Source: DRPG01 sp964655065
Lineage (GTDB): Bacteria; Myxococcota_A; UBA796; GCA-2862545
Assembly: GCA_964655065.1 (NCBI GenBank)
Contig: CAZZLC010000004.1
Span: 62,001-126,000 of the forward strand
DNA: 64,000 nt
Direction of reading: 5' to 3'
The position numbers were made by a program, and so were the translations under genes. Below the pieces are notes generated by a model. That model searched no databases. It was given only the letters and a program-made list of their open reading frames with translations, and was not told the DNA's origin. Shown here piece after piece: positions 1 through 8,019 of the stretch; the stretch's first letter is position 1, and every line of letters begins with the position of its first letter.

Positions 1-996
1 CGCGTCGGAGAACGGGAGGATTCGATCCTGCCCGAGCGCCTGGAGGATCCGGGGCGCAGAGGTGAATCCCGCCAAGCCCGAGGTCAGCGTCGCGGCGAGG
101 AGTCCGGCGGCGACCAACGGCGGCGACCAGGCGGCCTCGATCGCGTGCATGGGGTTGTCCTTGAGCGTCTCGACCGTGCCGGTGAAGGCGCTCCACACCG
201 CCACGCCGGCATAGACGAGGGCTGCGAGGCCAATCGCGAGCATCGTGCCGCTCGGGATGTCGCGGCGAGGGTCCTGGAGTCCGCCCGAGGTCGGCGTCTC
301 CGCGAGGAACCCGGTCATCGCCGGGAACAGGATCGCGAACACCGGCCAGAACGACAGCGACTGGTCGCCCGAGAGGCTCGACGGAGGGTAGGACCCCCAC
401 CAGTTGACCTCGAGCGGAGCGTCGACGGGGACGGGACCGTACACGATGGCGATCACCGACGCGACGATCAGTCCGAACACCGCGAACTGCACGAACGTGG
501 CGAGCCGGACTCCCCGGTACGCGATGGCGAAGAACACCACGAAGATCGCGAGGTCCACGAGCAGCGCGTACTCCTGCAGCGACGGCTCGAGGTAGATGAG
601 GCCGGCCCGGAATCCGAAGATGTGCATCGCGATGAGCAGGGGTCGCGACACGGCGAGGGGAATGCCGAGCGTGCCCGCGACCTCGAAGCCGAGGCCCTGG
701 TTCAGCACCGCGAAGGTGTCGCCGTCGTTCAGTCGCGTGTTGCTCGCGACCGTGGCGTAGGCGAGGCCGGTGCACACTGCGATCACCGTCGACAGGCCGA
801 GCATGATCAGCGTTCCGGCCAGCCCCGCGTTGCCGACCACCCACCCCACCCGGAGGTAGAGGAGGACGCCCACGATGGCCAGGAAGGTCGGAGCGAACAC
901 CCCGCCGAACATCCCGAGTCGCCGGTCGGCCTGCACGATGGGCACCATGTGCGTGGCGAGTGCGGTCGCGTCGTCTTCGTCCTCGGTCGGCGGCAT
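1..996 (-). CDS. SLC12/APC-family cation-chloride or amino-acid permease (3' end outside window)
   Basis: This is an integral membrane transporter; 332 codons are visible and the C-terminus lies beyond base 1. A short acidic N-terminus (MPPTEDEDD) leads to FGGVFAPTFLAIVGVLLYLR, the first helix, which resembles the GVF-P opening of the SLC12 cation-chloride cotransporter group. Further helices alternate with short loops, for example TLIMLGLSTVIAVCTGLAYA and FPAMTGFLAETPTSGGLQDP, the latter like the conserved 'FFP..TG...G.N.SGDL.DP' segment of SLC12/APC proteins. The ATG at 996 follows a GGAGGA ribosome site. The family exchanges or co-transports ions or amino acids; the substrate cannot be read from this fragment. 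The next genes on this strand end 36 bases upstream, so it may sit at the end of that cluster. Confidence 0.75.
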   Translation of the reverse strand, partial: MPPTEDEDDATALATHMVPIVQADRRLGMFGGVFAPTFLAIVGVLLYLRVGWVVGNAGLAGTLIMLGLSTVIAVCTGLAYATVASNTRLNDGDTFAVLNQGLGFEVAGTLGIPLAVSRPLLIAMHIFGFRAGLIYLEPSLQEYALLVDLAIFVVFFAIAYRGVRLATFVQFAVFGLIVASVIAIVYGPVPVDAPLEVNWWGSYPPSSLSGDQSLSFWPVFAILFPAMTGFLAETPTSGGLQDPRRDIPSGTMLAIGLAALVYAGVAVWSAFTGTVETLKDNPMHAIEAAWSPPLVAAGLLAATLTSGLAGFTSAPRILQALGQDRILPFSDA

Positions 997-1032
997 CCGT
1001 CCTCCGGCGCCAAGATACTGTCTGGGCGAAGA

Positions 1033-1359
1033 TCAGGTCGTCGGATCTTTGTCGACGCTCCCTGGCAGCACCACCAGGTTCGAGCGATCCGTGTCGAGCT
1101 GCAGCCCGGGATGTTCGGCGCCCTCCTCGGCGATCGACTGGATCGAGAACACGCTCAAGTGCAGCCGGCGCGTGTTCTCGAAGCGCCTCATCATGGCCTC
1201 CTCGTGGGGGAGGTGGAGCCGACCGCCGGTCTCGAACACGAAGTCGGACAGGCAGATGAAGCCGGGACCGAGCAGAGAGTCCTCGACGGAGCGGACCTTG
1301 AGCGTCGACACCTGGCCGTCGTGCGGGTTGCGAAAGGTGACCACGTAGTGAATGTCCAT
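1033..1359 (-). CDS. DUF1820-like protein
   Basis: A cytoplasmic protein of 108 residues. The sequence begins MDIHYVVTFRNP and contains SLLGPGFICLSDFVFE and LHLPHEEAMMRRFENT, which fits the compact beta-rich DUF1820 family in length and pattern. That family has no established function. The ATG overlaps the stop codon of the upstream FIST gene by one base (TGATG), so the two are probably translationally coupled. The DUF1820 assignment is from memory of the family pattern and is moderately sure; the reality of the gene is well supported by the coupling and by its sensible composition. Confidence 0.65.
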   Translation of the reverse strand: MDIHYVVTFRNPHDGQVSTLKVRSVEDSLLGPGFICLSDFVFETGGRLHLPHEEAMMRRFENTRRLHLSVFSIQSIAEEGAEHPGLQLDTDRSNLVVLPGSVDKDPTT

Positions 1360-2492
1360 CAAGCGTCCTGAAACAGGGCGAACACGCTGGTGTATCCGTG
1401 AAGGTAGGGGGTGCCCTGGACCGGGCCGATCTCGCCGTTGGCGAAGAACCCACCCAGAGGCACGTCGCCGAACCTCGCGGCGAAGCGCGAGCTGTCGTGG
1501 TCCCGCGCGCCGAACAAGCCCTCGCCCCGGCCCACGCACGACACGAGGAGGGCGCCGCGGGGGTCGGCGTCGGTGGCGGCGAGCACCTGATCGAGATCCT
1601 CACGGGCCGCGCGCTGGTCGCGAACGTGGAACTGGACGACCTGAAAGCGCTCCGCGAGGTGGGCCACCACGAGCGCCGTCGGGTCGTTCGCGATGCCGAC
1701 GACGTTCCGGATCAGAAAGTCGCCCGGCACGTACTCGGTCTGGTCGCGCATCTGTACGCCCAGGAAGAGGGCTCGGCCGAACAGCGCCTGGTCCACCGGA
1801 TCGAGGGAGGCGTGGAGCTCCTTGAGCACGTCGACGATCGGTCGGCCGTCGAGCTCGAAGATGCGATTGGCCTCGCAGCGCGTCACGAACATGGGGGCCC
1901 CCACGGGGCGACAACCCTGGGCCACGCACGTCGCGATGTTCACCGGACCGGACAGCCCGAGCGCCACCGCGCCGCCCGGCTCGAGTCGACCGTCGACCAC
2001 CAGGCGGGGACCCACGTGATCCGGCGATGCGCTCCCCAGGCCACCCACGATGGGCACACCGGGGAACGCCGCCGCCACCAGCGGGAGCTGCGTCGCGAGA
2101 TCGATCGAGTAGGGATCGCCGAGCAGGAGCAGGCCGCGGTCGGCGCGACCCGCCGCGTGCCAGCGGCCCGGTGCCCACGGCCCGTCCTCGGGGTGGAGCA
2201 CGAACGGGTCGAACGACACCCCGGGGAGGTGCCCGAGCAACACGGACACCGCGGTCTCACCTTCGATCTCGCTGCCCCCGCCGACCACCCCCGATGCCAC
2301 CGCCCCGAGGACCTGGATTCCGGGGAACGTGGCGCGCAGGGCTTCGGTGAACGCCCCCAGGTTGGCCGCGTGGCTGCCGGACACGAACAGCAAGGCGAGG
2401 TGGGGTGCCCCGACCGCATCGGCGCCGACGAGCACCTCGGCGAGCACGCCGGCGACGTCGTCACGTCGCGATACCGCACTCGACCAGCGCAT
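1359..2492 (-). CDS. FIST-domain sensory protein
   Basis: A 377-residue soluble protein with the FIST_N/FIST_C arrangement. The N-terminal half has ALLFVSGSHAANLGAFTEAL and VLGAVASGVVGGGSEIEG, matching the Rossmann-like start and 'G.ss.G.i' segment of FIST_N. The C-terminal half has DQTEYVPGDFLIRNVVGI and ALLVSCVGRGEGLFG followed by PLGGFFANGEIGPV, the typical FIST_C ending with its GF.a.GEigp motif. FIST domains are presumed small-ligand sensors feeding signalling proteins; the ligand here is unknown. The gene starts on an ATG overlapping the stop of the small membrane protein (TGATG) and its own stop overlaps the DUF1820 start, giving a three-gene coupled set. Confidence 0.85.
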   Translation of the reverse strand: MRWSSAVSRRDDVAGVLAEVLVGADAVGAPHLALLFVSGSHAANLGAFTEALRATFPGIQVLGAVASGVVGGGSEIEGETAVSVLLGHLPGVSFDPFVLHPEDGPWAPGRWHAAGRADRGLLLLGDPYSIDLATQLPLVAAAFPGVPIVGGLGSASPDHVGPRLVVDGRLEPGGAVALGLSGPVNIATCVAQGCRPVGAPMFVTRCEANRIFELDGRPIVDVLKELHASLDPVDQALFGRALFLGVQMRDQTEYVPGDFLIRNVVGIANDPTALVVAHLAERFQVVQFHVRDQRAAREDLDQVLAATDADPRGALLVSCVGRGEGLFGARDHDSSRFAARFGDVPLGGFFANGEIGPVQGTPYLHGYTSVFALFQDA

Positions 2493-2770
2493 CACGGGGC
2501 CGCCCGAGCGCCACGCTTGGCCTTGCCCCTCGCGGGCCGACGCGGCCGGTTGCGAACCTCCCGCGACTCGTCGACGGCGCGTCGGAGGTCGCGGAGCTCC
2601 TGCTGCAGCAAAACGAGCTCGGTGGTGAGCCCGCCGAGATCCCGGCGGAGGTCGACGAGCTGGTTCGAGAGGGCGAGCTGCTGGACGACGAGGATCACCA
2701 CCCCCACGACGAGGACGGGGACCGCGACCGCGGGCCACCAGTCGAGCCAACCTCGCATCCGTTCGTCCAT
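2492..2770 (-). CDS. small single-pass membrane protein with coiled coil
   Basis: A 92-residue protein with one membrane segment at about residues 13-35 (VAVPVLVVGVVILVVQQLAL). A heptad-like coiled coil follows (LVDLRRDLGGLTTELVLLQQ and ELRDLRRAV), then a basic tail (RPRRPARGKAKRG). The family is not recognised. Its stop overlaps the start of the FIST gene, so it heads a coupled trio with FIST and DUF1820 and could anchor or oligomerise that sensor at the membrane; this is inference from context only. A GTTAGC element lies 20 bases upstream of the start. Confidence 0.7.
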   Translation of the reverse strand: MDERMRGWLDWWPAVAVPVLVVGVVILVVQQLALSNQLVDLRRDLGGLTTELVLLQQELRDLRRAVDESREVRNRPRRPARGKAKRGARAAP

Positions 2771-2790
2771 CCCCCGCCTCGGCCGATCCT

Positions 2791-2796
2791 GCTAAC
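2791..2796 (-). promoter_or_regulatory. GTTANC element upstream of the small membrane protein
   Basis: GTTAGC in gene sense, with 20 bases between it and the ATG at 2770. It is one of several similar hexamers placed just upstream of first genes in this window; a core promoter role is inference. Confidence 0.3.
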
Positions 2797-2821
2797 GCCG
2801 CGGCCGCCGCGCCGCATCGAG

Positions 2822-4249
2822 TCAGATCAGCCAGTCGAGCAGGCGCTCGAGCGTCTTGGCGAACGGCGGCTCCACCAGCTGGCGCAGGTTGAACCGGGCC
2901 TGGTGCACGATCGGCTTGCGGTGGCTGAAGGTCTCGAAGCCGTCGCGGGCGTGGTACTTGCCCATGCCCGACGCACCGACCCCGCCGAGGGGCAGGCTCT
3001 CGATGCCCGCGTGGATCAGGGTCTCGTTGACCGACACCCCGCCCGCGATGGTCTGCCGCATCACTCGCGCCACCCGCTTGGCGTTCCGGTCGAGGACGTA
3101 CATCGCGAGCGGTCGCCCGCCCTCGTTCACCCGTGCGGTCATCGCCTCCCACGACTCGAGCTCGATCACGGGGAGGATCGGCCCGAAGATCTCCTCCTGG
3201 GAGAGCTGCATCTCGGGGGTCACCCCGCGGACGAGCGCGGGAAGGAGCTTGCCGCCATCGCTGACGAGGGGCTCGTCGGCCGGATTCACCCGAATCACCT
3301 GCGCCCCCTTGGCCTCGGCGTCCTCGAGCAGCCCCTGCAGGCGGGCGAGGTGGCGCGGGTTCACGATGGCGGTGTAGTCGGGATTGTCGTGAAAGCGGGG
3401 ATACATCTCCGCCATGACGGTCTGGAGCTCCGTCACGAGCGCTTCGGCCTGGTCGGCCCGAACGAGCACGTGGTCGACGGCCACGCAGGCCTGACCCGCG
3501 TTGGCGAGCTTGCCGAATGCGACGAGCTCCGCGGCCCGCCGCGTGGGAAAGTCGGGATGGACGAGGGCCGGCGACTTTCCGCCGAGCTCGAGCGTGATGG
3601 GGGTGAGGTTGGCGGCCGCGGCCTGGGCGACCAGCCGCCCCACCCTGGTCGAGCCGGTGAACAGCAGGTGGTCGAAGGGAAGCGACGCGAACCGGGCGCC
3701 CACCTCGGGGCCACCCTGAATCACCGCCACGACGTCGGATCCCAGGGCGCGCTCGAGGATGGAGCCGAGGAGCTCGGAGGTGCGGGGAGACAGCTCGCTC
3801 GGCTTGAGCATGACCCGGTTGCCCGCCCCGATCGCGAACACGAGCGGGACCAGCGCGAGCTGGACCGGGAAGTTCCAGGGACTGATGATGCCGACCACCC
3901 CGAGCGGCTGGGCGATGACCTCGGCACGGGCCGGCTGGTAGACGAGCGCCAGGGGCACGGGCTCCGGCGCCATCCAGGCCGCGAGGTTTCGCTTCACGTA
4001 GCGGATGGCGTTGACGACCTGCAGGACGTCGTAGGTCATCGACTCGTGCCAGCTTCGGTGGCCGAAGTCGTCGGAGATGGCCGTCACGATCTCCTCCCGC
4101 CGCGACCGGACCTCGGCCAGCAGGGCGCCCAGCCGGGCTCGCCGCGTCGCGAGGTCCGGGTACGGCTCGGCCCGTGAGGCCTCGCGAAGCCTCGCGAAGC
4201 TCTCGTCGATGTCGGTGGCGGCGTCCGCCGCAACAGATGGACTCGGCAC
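2822..4249 (-). CDS. aldehyde dehydrogenase, coniferyl-aldehyde-dehydrogenase type
   Basis: A 475-residue NAD(P)+-dependent aldehyde dehydrogenase oxidising an aldehyde to its acid. PLGVVGIISPWNFPVQLAL is the cofactor-domain signature, FTGSTRVGR the nucleotide-binding turn, ITLELGGKSPALV carries the general-base Glu, and NAGQACVAVDHVLV carries the catalytic Cys. The end is PLGGVGASGMGKYHARDGFE. Length and the class-3-like C-terminus with a hydrophobic tail fit the coniferyl aldehyde dehydrogenase/CalB subgroup; substrate specificity is inferred and not certain. The start is GTG at 4249 after a GGAGGG ribosome site. It stands alone between the membrane-protein operons, and a GTTACC hexamer lies 19 bases upstream. 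Confidence 0.9.
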   Translation of the reverse strand: MPSPSVAADAATDIDESFARLREASRAEPYPDLATRRARLGALLAEVRSRREEIVTAISDDFGHRSWHESMTYDVLQVVNAIRYVKRNLAAWMAPEPVPLALVYQPARAEVIAQPLGVVGIISPWNFPVQLALVPLVFAIGAGNRVMLKPSELSPRTSELLGSILERALGSDVVAVIQGGPEVGARFASLPFDHLLFTGSTRVGRLVAQAAAANLTPITLELGGKSPALVHPDFPTRRAAELVAFGKLANAGQACVAVDHVLVRADQAEALVTELQTVMAEMYPRFHDNPDYTAIVNPRHLARLQGLLEDAEAKGAQVIRVNPADEPLVSDGGKLLPALVRGVTPEMQLSQEEIFGPILPVIELESWEAMTARVNEGGRPLAMYVLDRNAKRVARVMRQTIAGGVSVNETLIHAGIESLPLGGVGASGMGKYHARDGFETFSHRKPIVHQARFNLRQLVEPPFAKTLERLLDWLI

Positions 4250-4268
4250 CGGCCCTCCATCGAAGGCG

Positions 4269-4274
4269 GGTAAC
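4269..4274 (-). promoter_or_regulatory. GTTANC element upstream of the aldehyde dehydrogenase
   Basis: GTTACC in gene sense, 19 bases before the GTG start at 4249. Same type of element as at 2791; function inferred from position only. Confidence 0.3.
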
Positions 4275-4282
4275 GTGTGTGG

Positions 4283-5563
4283 TCAGCGCGCCTCGACCGC
4301 GCAGCGCACGAACCGGTGGTGAGCGCGGGCCGCCCTGCACCACCCGAGCCACTCGTCGATGGTGACCGCCGAATCGGGCTCGGCGACCAGGGTCACCCGG
4401 AGCGGGGCGTCGGCGAGCGCCCCGGCGAGCGAGCTGTCCGTGAGCAGCGCCCCTCCAGCGAGGGTCGGCACCCCCCGGCGAAAACGCACCCGCACGCTCC
4501 GGTCGGGGACGGGGTAGCGCGAGCCGTCCGCCACGATGCGCAGCGGCTCCCACGACCATCTCCAGCGCTCCAGATCGCCAGGGAGGGCCGCGCCGTGCAC
4601 GTCCACCACGAGGTACCACTCGGACGGTCCAGCGGACGCCACCGACCGCAGCGAGAGCCCTCCGTCCACCGCCACGAAGCGCCGGGACTCGGGCTCGGGC
4701 AGCGGACAGGACGGAGGACCCGCGATGGCCCGGAACGTCCCGTCGTCCCAGGCGAAGACGCAGTCCTGCTCACGGAGGCGAAACCTGTGGAACGGCACGT
4801 GGTGAGGGGCCTCGACGTCCGCGCGTCGGAGCTCGGCCCCGAGCGCGGCGGGACGGACCCCCTCCCGACTCGCCCCGGACGTGGACAGCCAGGCGGCGAG
4901 GACGCCGATTCCGAGCGTCCACCCCACCCCGAATCCCGCGGCGTGACGACCCCCGAACGCCGGGGCGGACTGGATCAGGGCCGCCAACGGCCAGGCGGTG
5001 CCGGTCGCCCAGGCGAGCCACACCATCCCGGGCTCGGTGCCCATCGCTGCCCGAGCCAACCATCCGACGTGGCCGGCAAAGCCCGAGATCGTCGCCAGCA
5101 GTCCCGCCGCGACGCCCAACGATCCCGGGGCGAGCGAGGCCACGGCCACGGCCACGGCGCTGATCCCGAGGCGACCGTCCCCGCTGGTCAGGGCGATCCC
5201 CCCGAGGCCCAACGCCACGGCGAGACGCAGCGGATCGGGACGGGCGACCCCGTGGGTCCAGGCAGCCCCCAGGCACCACGCGAAGATCAACATGGCGATC
5301 AACCAGACCGCATCTGCATTCTCGACGTGGAGGCGCTGGGCGGTGGTCGCGATCTGACCCGCGGGGAGGCGCTGGACCAGCGTTGGAACCAGCTGCTCGC
5401 GCATCACCGCAACGAGGAGCCCGAGTCCGGCCATCGACAGCGGAACGGGCCACCACGCAGCCGGTCCGAGCGGTCGCCGTCGGGCGAAGGCGGCGAGCGC
5501 GAGGCCTCCCCCCACGAAGAGGAGGACCTCGACCGCCAGCCATGGTGCGAACAGTTCCCTCAC
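4283..5563 (-). CDS. multi-pass membrane protein of unknown family
   Basis: A 426-residue protein. Roughly the first 220 residues are a run of hydrophobic helices (for example WLAVEVLLFVGGGLALAAF, WWPVPLSMAGLGLLVAV, AVWLIAMLIFAWCLGAAW). About 200 mostly soluble residues follow, ending in a segment (LRVTLVAEPDSAVTIDEWLG) that faintly recalls the periplasmic domain of ExbD-like proteins; that likeness is too weak for a call. The gene begins with a GTG that overlaps the stop of the SUV3-like helicase by four bases (GTGA), so it should be translated from the helicase transcript. I do not recognise the family. The reading frame is supported by the overlap and by the clear helix pattern. Confidence 0.65.
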   Translation of the reverse strand: MRELFAPWLAVEVLLFVGGGLALAAFARRRPLGPAAWWPVPLSMAGLGLLVAVMREQLVPTLVQRLPAGQIATTAQRLHVENADAVWLIAMLIFAWCLGAAWTHGVARPDPLRLAVALGLGGIALTSGDGRLGISAVAVAVASLAPGSLGVAAGLLATISGFAGHVGWLARAAMGTEPGMVWLAWATGTAWPLAALIQSAPAFGGRHAAGFGVGWTLGIGVLAAWLSTSGASREGVRPAALGAELRRADVEAPHHVPFHRFRLREQDCVFAWDDGTFRAIAGPPSCPLPEPESRRFVAVDGGLSLRSVASAGPSEWYLVVDVHGAALPGDLERWRWSWEPLRIVADGSRYPVPDRSVRVRFRRGVPTLAGGALLTDSSLAGALADAPLRVTLVAEPDSAVTIDEWLGWCRAARAHHRFVRCAVEAR

Positions 5564-7968
5564 GCGCGTCGCCTCCGTCGCTGACCACGCACGGAGATCG
5601 TCCCCCCGGCGGCCGTCTGAACCCCGAATCCGAGCCCGCGCAGCACGGCGAGGGTGTCGTCGACCGACGCGCCCAGCCAGGACGGCAGAGGCTCGATGGG
5701 GTCGGGGCGGCGGCGTCGAGCCCGACGTCGCGCCTCGGCCGCGACCTTCTCGAGCAGATCGACCCGAACCGCCAGCGGACCCACCGGAGCGAAGCCCAGC
5801 GCCTCGAGCCAGTCCACGGTCGCCCGGTCGTGGGGCACGGAAGCCCGTCCGTCGGGGGGAGGATCCGGAAAGGGGCGCAGTCCGTGGGCGAGGCCCACCA
5901 GGCGGCCGCGCACCCGCAGCGCCGGCCCCTGGAGCAGGCCCTTCACGTAGACGTGGTGTCGGCCGAGCCGCACGTCGAGCCTGGCGAGGGCGCGCTTGTC
6001 GGGCTCGGTGAGCTGTTCCAGGTTCTCGCGCACCTCGTCGCAGCGCACCACCCCGAGGTGGGATCGCAGCACGTGCACGAGCCCTCGCGCGGCGGGGGAG
6101 AGCTCCTGGACGTGGTCACGGGCGAGTGCCGCGAAGAGCTCGGCTGTCCAGGCCTCCAGCCAGCGCTGCAGGCGGGCGAGCAGTCGCTGGCGCTCGTCGG
6201 GCTCCAGCACCTCGATCCGTCGCAGGACCACCTTCGGCTCGAGGACCGACGGACCGGGTCGCAGGTCGGCCATCGCGACTCCCTCGTGCAGCAGGGCCCC
6301 CTCCTCGTCGACCTCGATCTCGGCGTCGTCCGACTCCAGGATCGCCCGAGCGCGGGTCAGCGCGAGCACCCGCAGCCGGTCGCGAACGGCCCGAGCGACC
6401 ACCTTGGGCAACCCTTCGGACGTCGGCACGAAGGTCCAGCCCACCAGGCGACCGAGCTCGATCGAGCCGACCCGGACCACGCCGGCGTCGACCACGATGT
6501 CGGCGTGAAGCTCGGCGCCGCCGGACAGCACGAACGACACGCGGCGGTCGACGAAGCGGGCGGTGAGCCGCTCGTGCAGAGCGTCCGAGAGCTGGTCCTC
6601 GAGCTTGCGCGTCTCCTCCTGCCAGCGCTGCGGGTCGGCCGTCCATCGCGCCTGCCAGGCCACGTAGGTCCAGGTGCGGACCCACGCGATGCGCGCCATC
6701 AGCGTCTCGATGTCCCCATCCGTGCGGTCGAGGCGGCGCAGTCGCGAGGCGACGAACTCCTCCTCGAGCTCCCCGCGCTCGACGAGCTGGATGGCGATGT
6801 GGCCGAGCAGCTCTGCGTGCGAGCCGGTGTGCGTCTTGCGGTAGTCGGGGACGCGGCACACCTCCCAGAGGGTCCGCACGGCATCCTCGTCGGTGACGCA
6901 CGCACGCACTTCCTCGTCGTGCATCAAGGCCTCGAGCGTCCGCTGATCGTCCTCCCCGAAGGACGGGGTGAGGCCGGGCCGGGGCGGAGGTCGCGAGAGG
7001 CTGCGGAGCAGAGCCTCGGGCGTCCGGAAGTCGAGCCGGCTGTTGCGCCAGAACAGGCGGTTCAGGGCGGGGAACCGGTGCAGCTCGACCGCTTCGATCA
7101 GCTCGGGGGAAAGCGGGCCGAGCTCCCGCGTCGTGCCGAAGGTCCCGTCGGTCTTGTAGCGCCCGGCCCGGCCGGCGATCTGCGCCACCTCGGACGCGGT
7201 GAGCGACCGGAAGCCCCGCCCGTCGTACTTGCGCACGTCGGTGAACCAGACGTGCTCGAGGTCCATGTTGAGACCCATGCCGATCGCGTCGGTCGCCACG
7301 AGGTGCTGGACCTCCCCGGCCTGGAACAGCTCGACCTGGGCGTTCCGGGTCCGCGGCGACAGGGCACCGAGCACCACCGCCGCCCCGCCGTGCAGGGCCT
7401 TGAGCCGCTCCGCGACCTCGTAGACCTTCTCGGCCGAGAAGGCGACGATCGCCGAGCGCTTGGGGATCGACGCGATCTTCTTGGTGCCCGCCCACGACAG
7501 GCGAGACAGTCGCTTGGCTCCCTCGATCTCGACGCCGGGGACGAGCTTCTTCATCAGCGGTGCGATGGTGTCGGCGCCGAGGAACATCGTCTCCTGGGTG
7601 CCGCGAACCTCGAGCAGACGGTCGGTGAAGGTGTGGCCGCGGTTGCGGTCGCCGGCGAGCTGGATCTCGTCGACCGCCACGAAGGCGAAGCGCCGGTCCG
7701 TGGGCATCGCCTCGACGGTGCACACGAAGTAGGTCGCCTCCTTCGGAATGCGCTTCTCCTCGCCGGTGACCAACGCCACGCGGCGCTCTCCGACCCGTTC
7801 GCGCACGCGGTCGTAGACCTCCCGCGCCAGAAGACGCAGCGGTAGGCCCATCATTCCGGAGGGCCAGGCGAGCATGCGGTCGATGGCCCGGTGGGTCTTG
7901 CCCGTGTTGGTGGGACCGAGCAGCGCGACCACGCTCGCGGGCCGCGGGTCGGACCGCTTTGCGCACAT
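5560..7968 (-). CDS. SUV3-like ATP-dependent RNA helicase
   Basis: An 802-residue superfamily 2 helicase of the SUV3 type, which unwinds structured RNA during decay in mitochondria and some bacteria. Walker A is GPTNTGKTH at residues 18-26, motif II is DEIQLAGD near residue 100, motif III-like FLGADTIAPL follows, and helicase domain 2 has LVATDAIGMGLNM and QIAGRAGRYKTDGTFG. The last roughly 500 residues are alpha-rich with basic patches and end in an RRRRR-like tail. SUV3 is best known from mitochondria and alphaproteobacteria, so its presence here is notable. The start ATG at 7968 lies close to the Walker motif, as in short bacterial versions. It is coupled to the downstream membrane protein by a 4-base overlap. 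Confidence 0.88.
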   Translation of the reverse strand: MCAKRSDPRPASVVALLGPTNTGKTHRAIDRMLAWPSGMMGLPLRLLAREVYDRVRERVGERRVALVTGEEKRIPKEATYFVCTVEAMPTDRRFAFVAVDEIQLAGDRNRGHTFTDRLLEVRGTQETMFLGADTIAPLMKKLVPGVEIEGAKRLSRLSWAGTKKIASIPKRSAIVAFSAEKVYEVAERLKALHGGAAVVLGALSPRTRNAQVELFQAGEVQHLVATDAIGMGLNMDLEHVWFTDVRKYDGRGFRSLTASEVAQIAGRAGRYKTDGTFGTTRELGPLSPELIEAVELHRFPALNRLFWRNSRLDFRTPEALLRSLSRPPPRPGLTPSFGEDDQRTLEALMHDEEVRACVTDEDAVRTLWEVCRVPDYRKTHTGSHAELLGHIAIQLVERGELEEEFVASRLRRLDRTDGDIETLMARIAWVRTWTYVAWQARWTADPQRWQEETRKLEDQLSDALHERLTARFVDRRVSFVLSGGAELHADIVVDAGVVRVGSIELGRLVGWTFVPTSEGLPKVVARAVRDRLRVLALTRARAILESDDAEIEVDEEGALLHEGVAMADLRPGPSVLEPKVVLRRIEVLEPDERQRLLARLQRWLEAWTAELFAALARDHVQELSPAARGLVHVLRSHLGVVRCDEVRENLEQLTEPDKRALARLDVRLGRHHVYVKGLLQGPALRVRGRLVGLAHGLRPFPDPPPDGRASVPHDRATVDWLEALGFAPVGPLAVRVDLLEKVAAEARRRARRRRPDPIEPLPSWLGASVDDTLAVLRGLGFGVQTAAGGTISVRGQRRRRRA

Positions 7969-8019
7969 GCGAGCTCCGTACTTCGGACCGTGCGCTGCGG
8001 CGAGCGCCCCGTCGGCGGG

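Noticed and set aside
1359..4619. Single 1086-codon minus-strand frame suggesting an aldehyde-dehydrogenase/FIST fusion
   Set aside because: Only the last 377 codons (FIST) are real; upstream the frame is an out-of-phase shadow of the aldehyde dehydrogenase and the small membrane gene.
5130..5160. GGCCAC triplet-phase repeat
   Set aside because: In-frame Val/Ala repeat in a membrane helix of the 4283-5563 gene.
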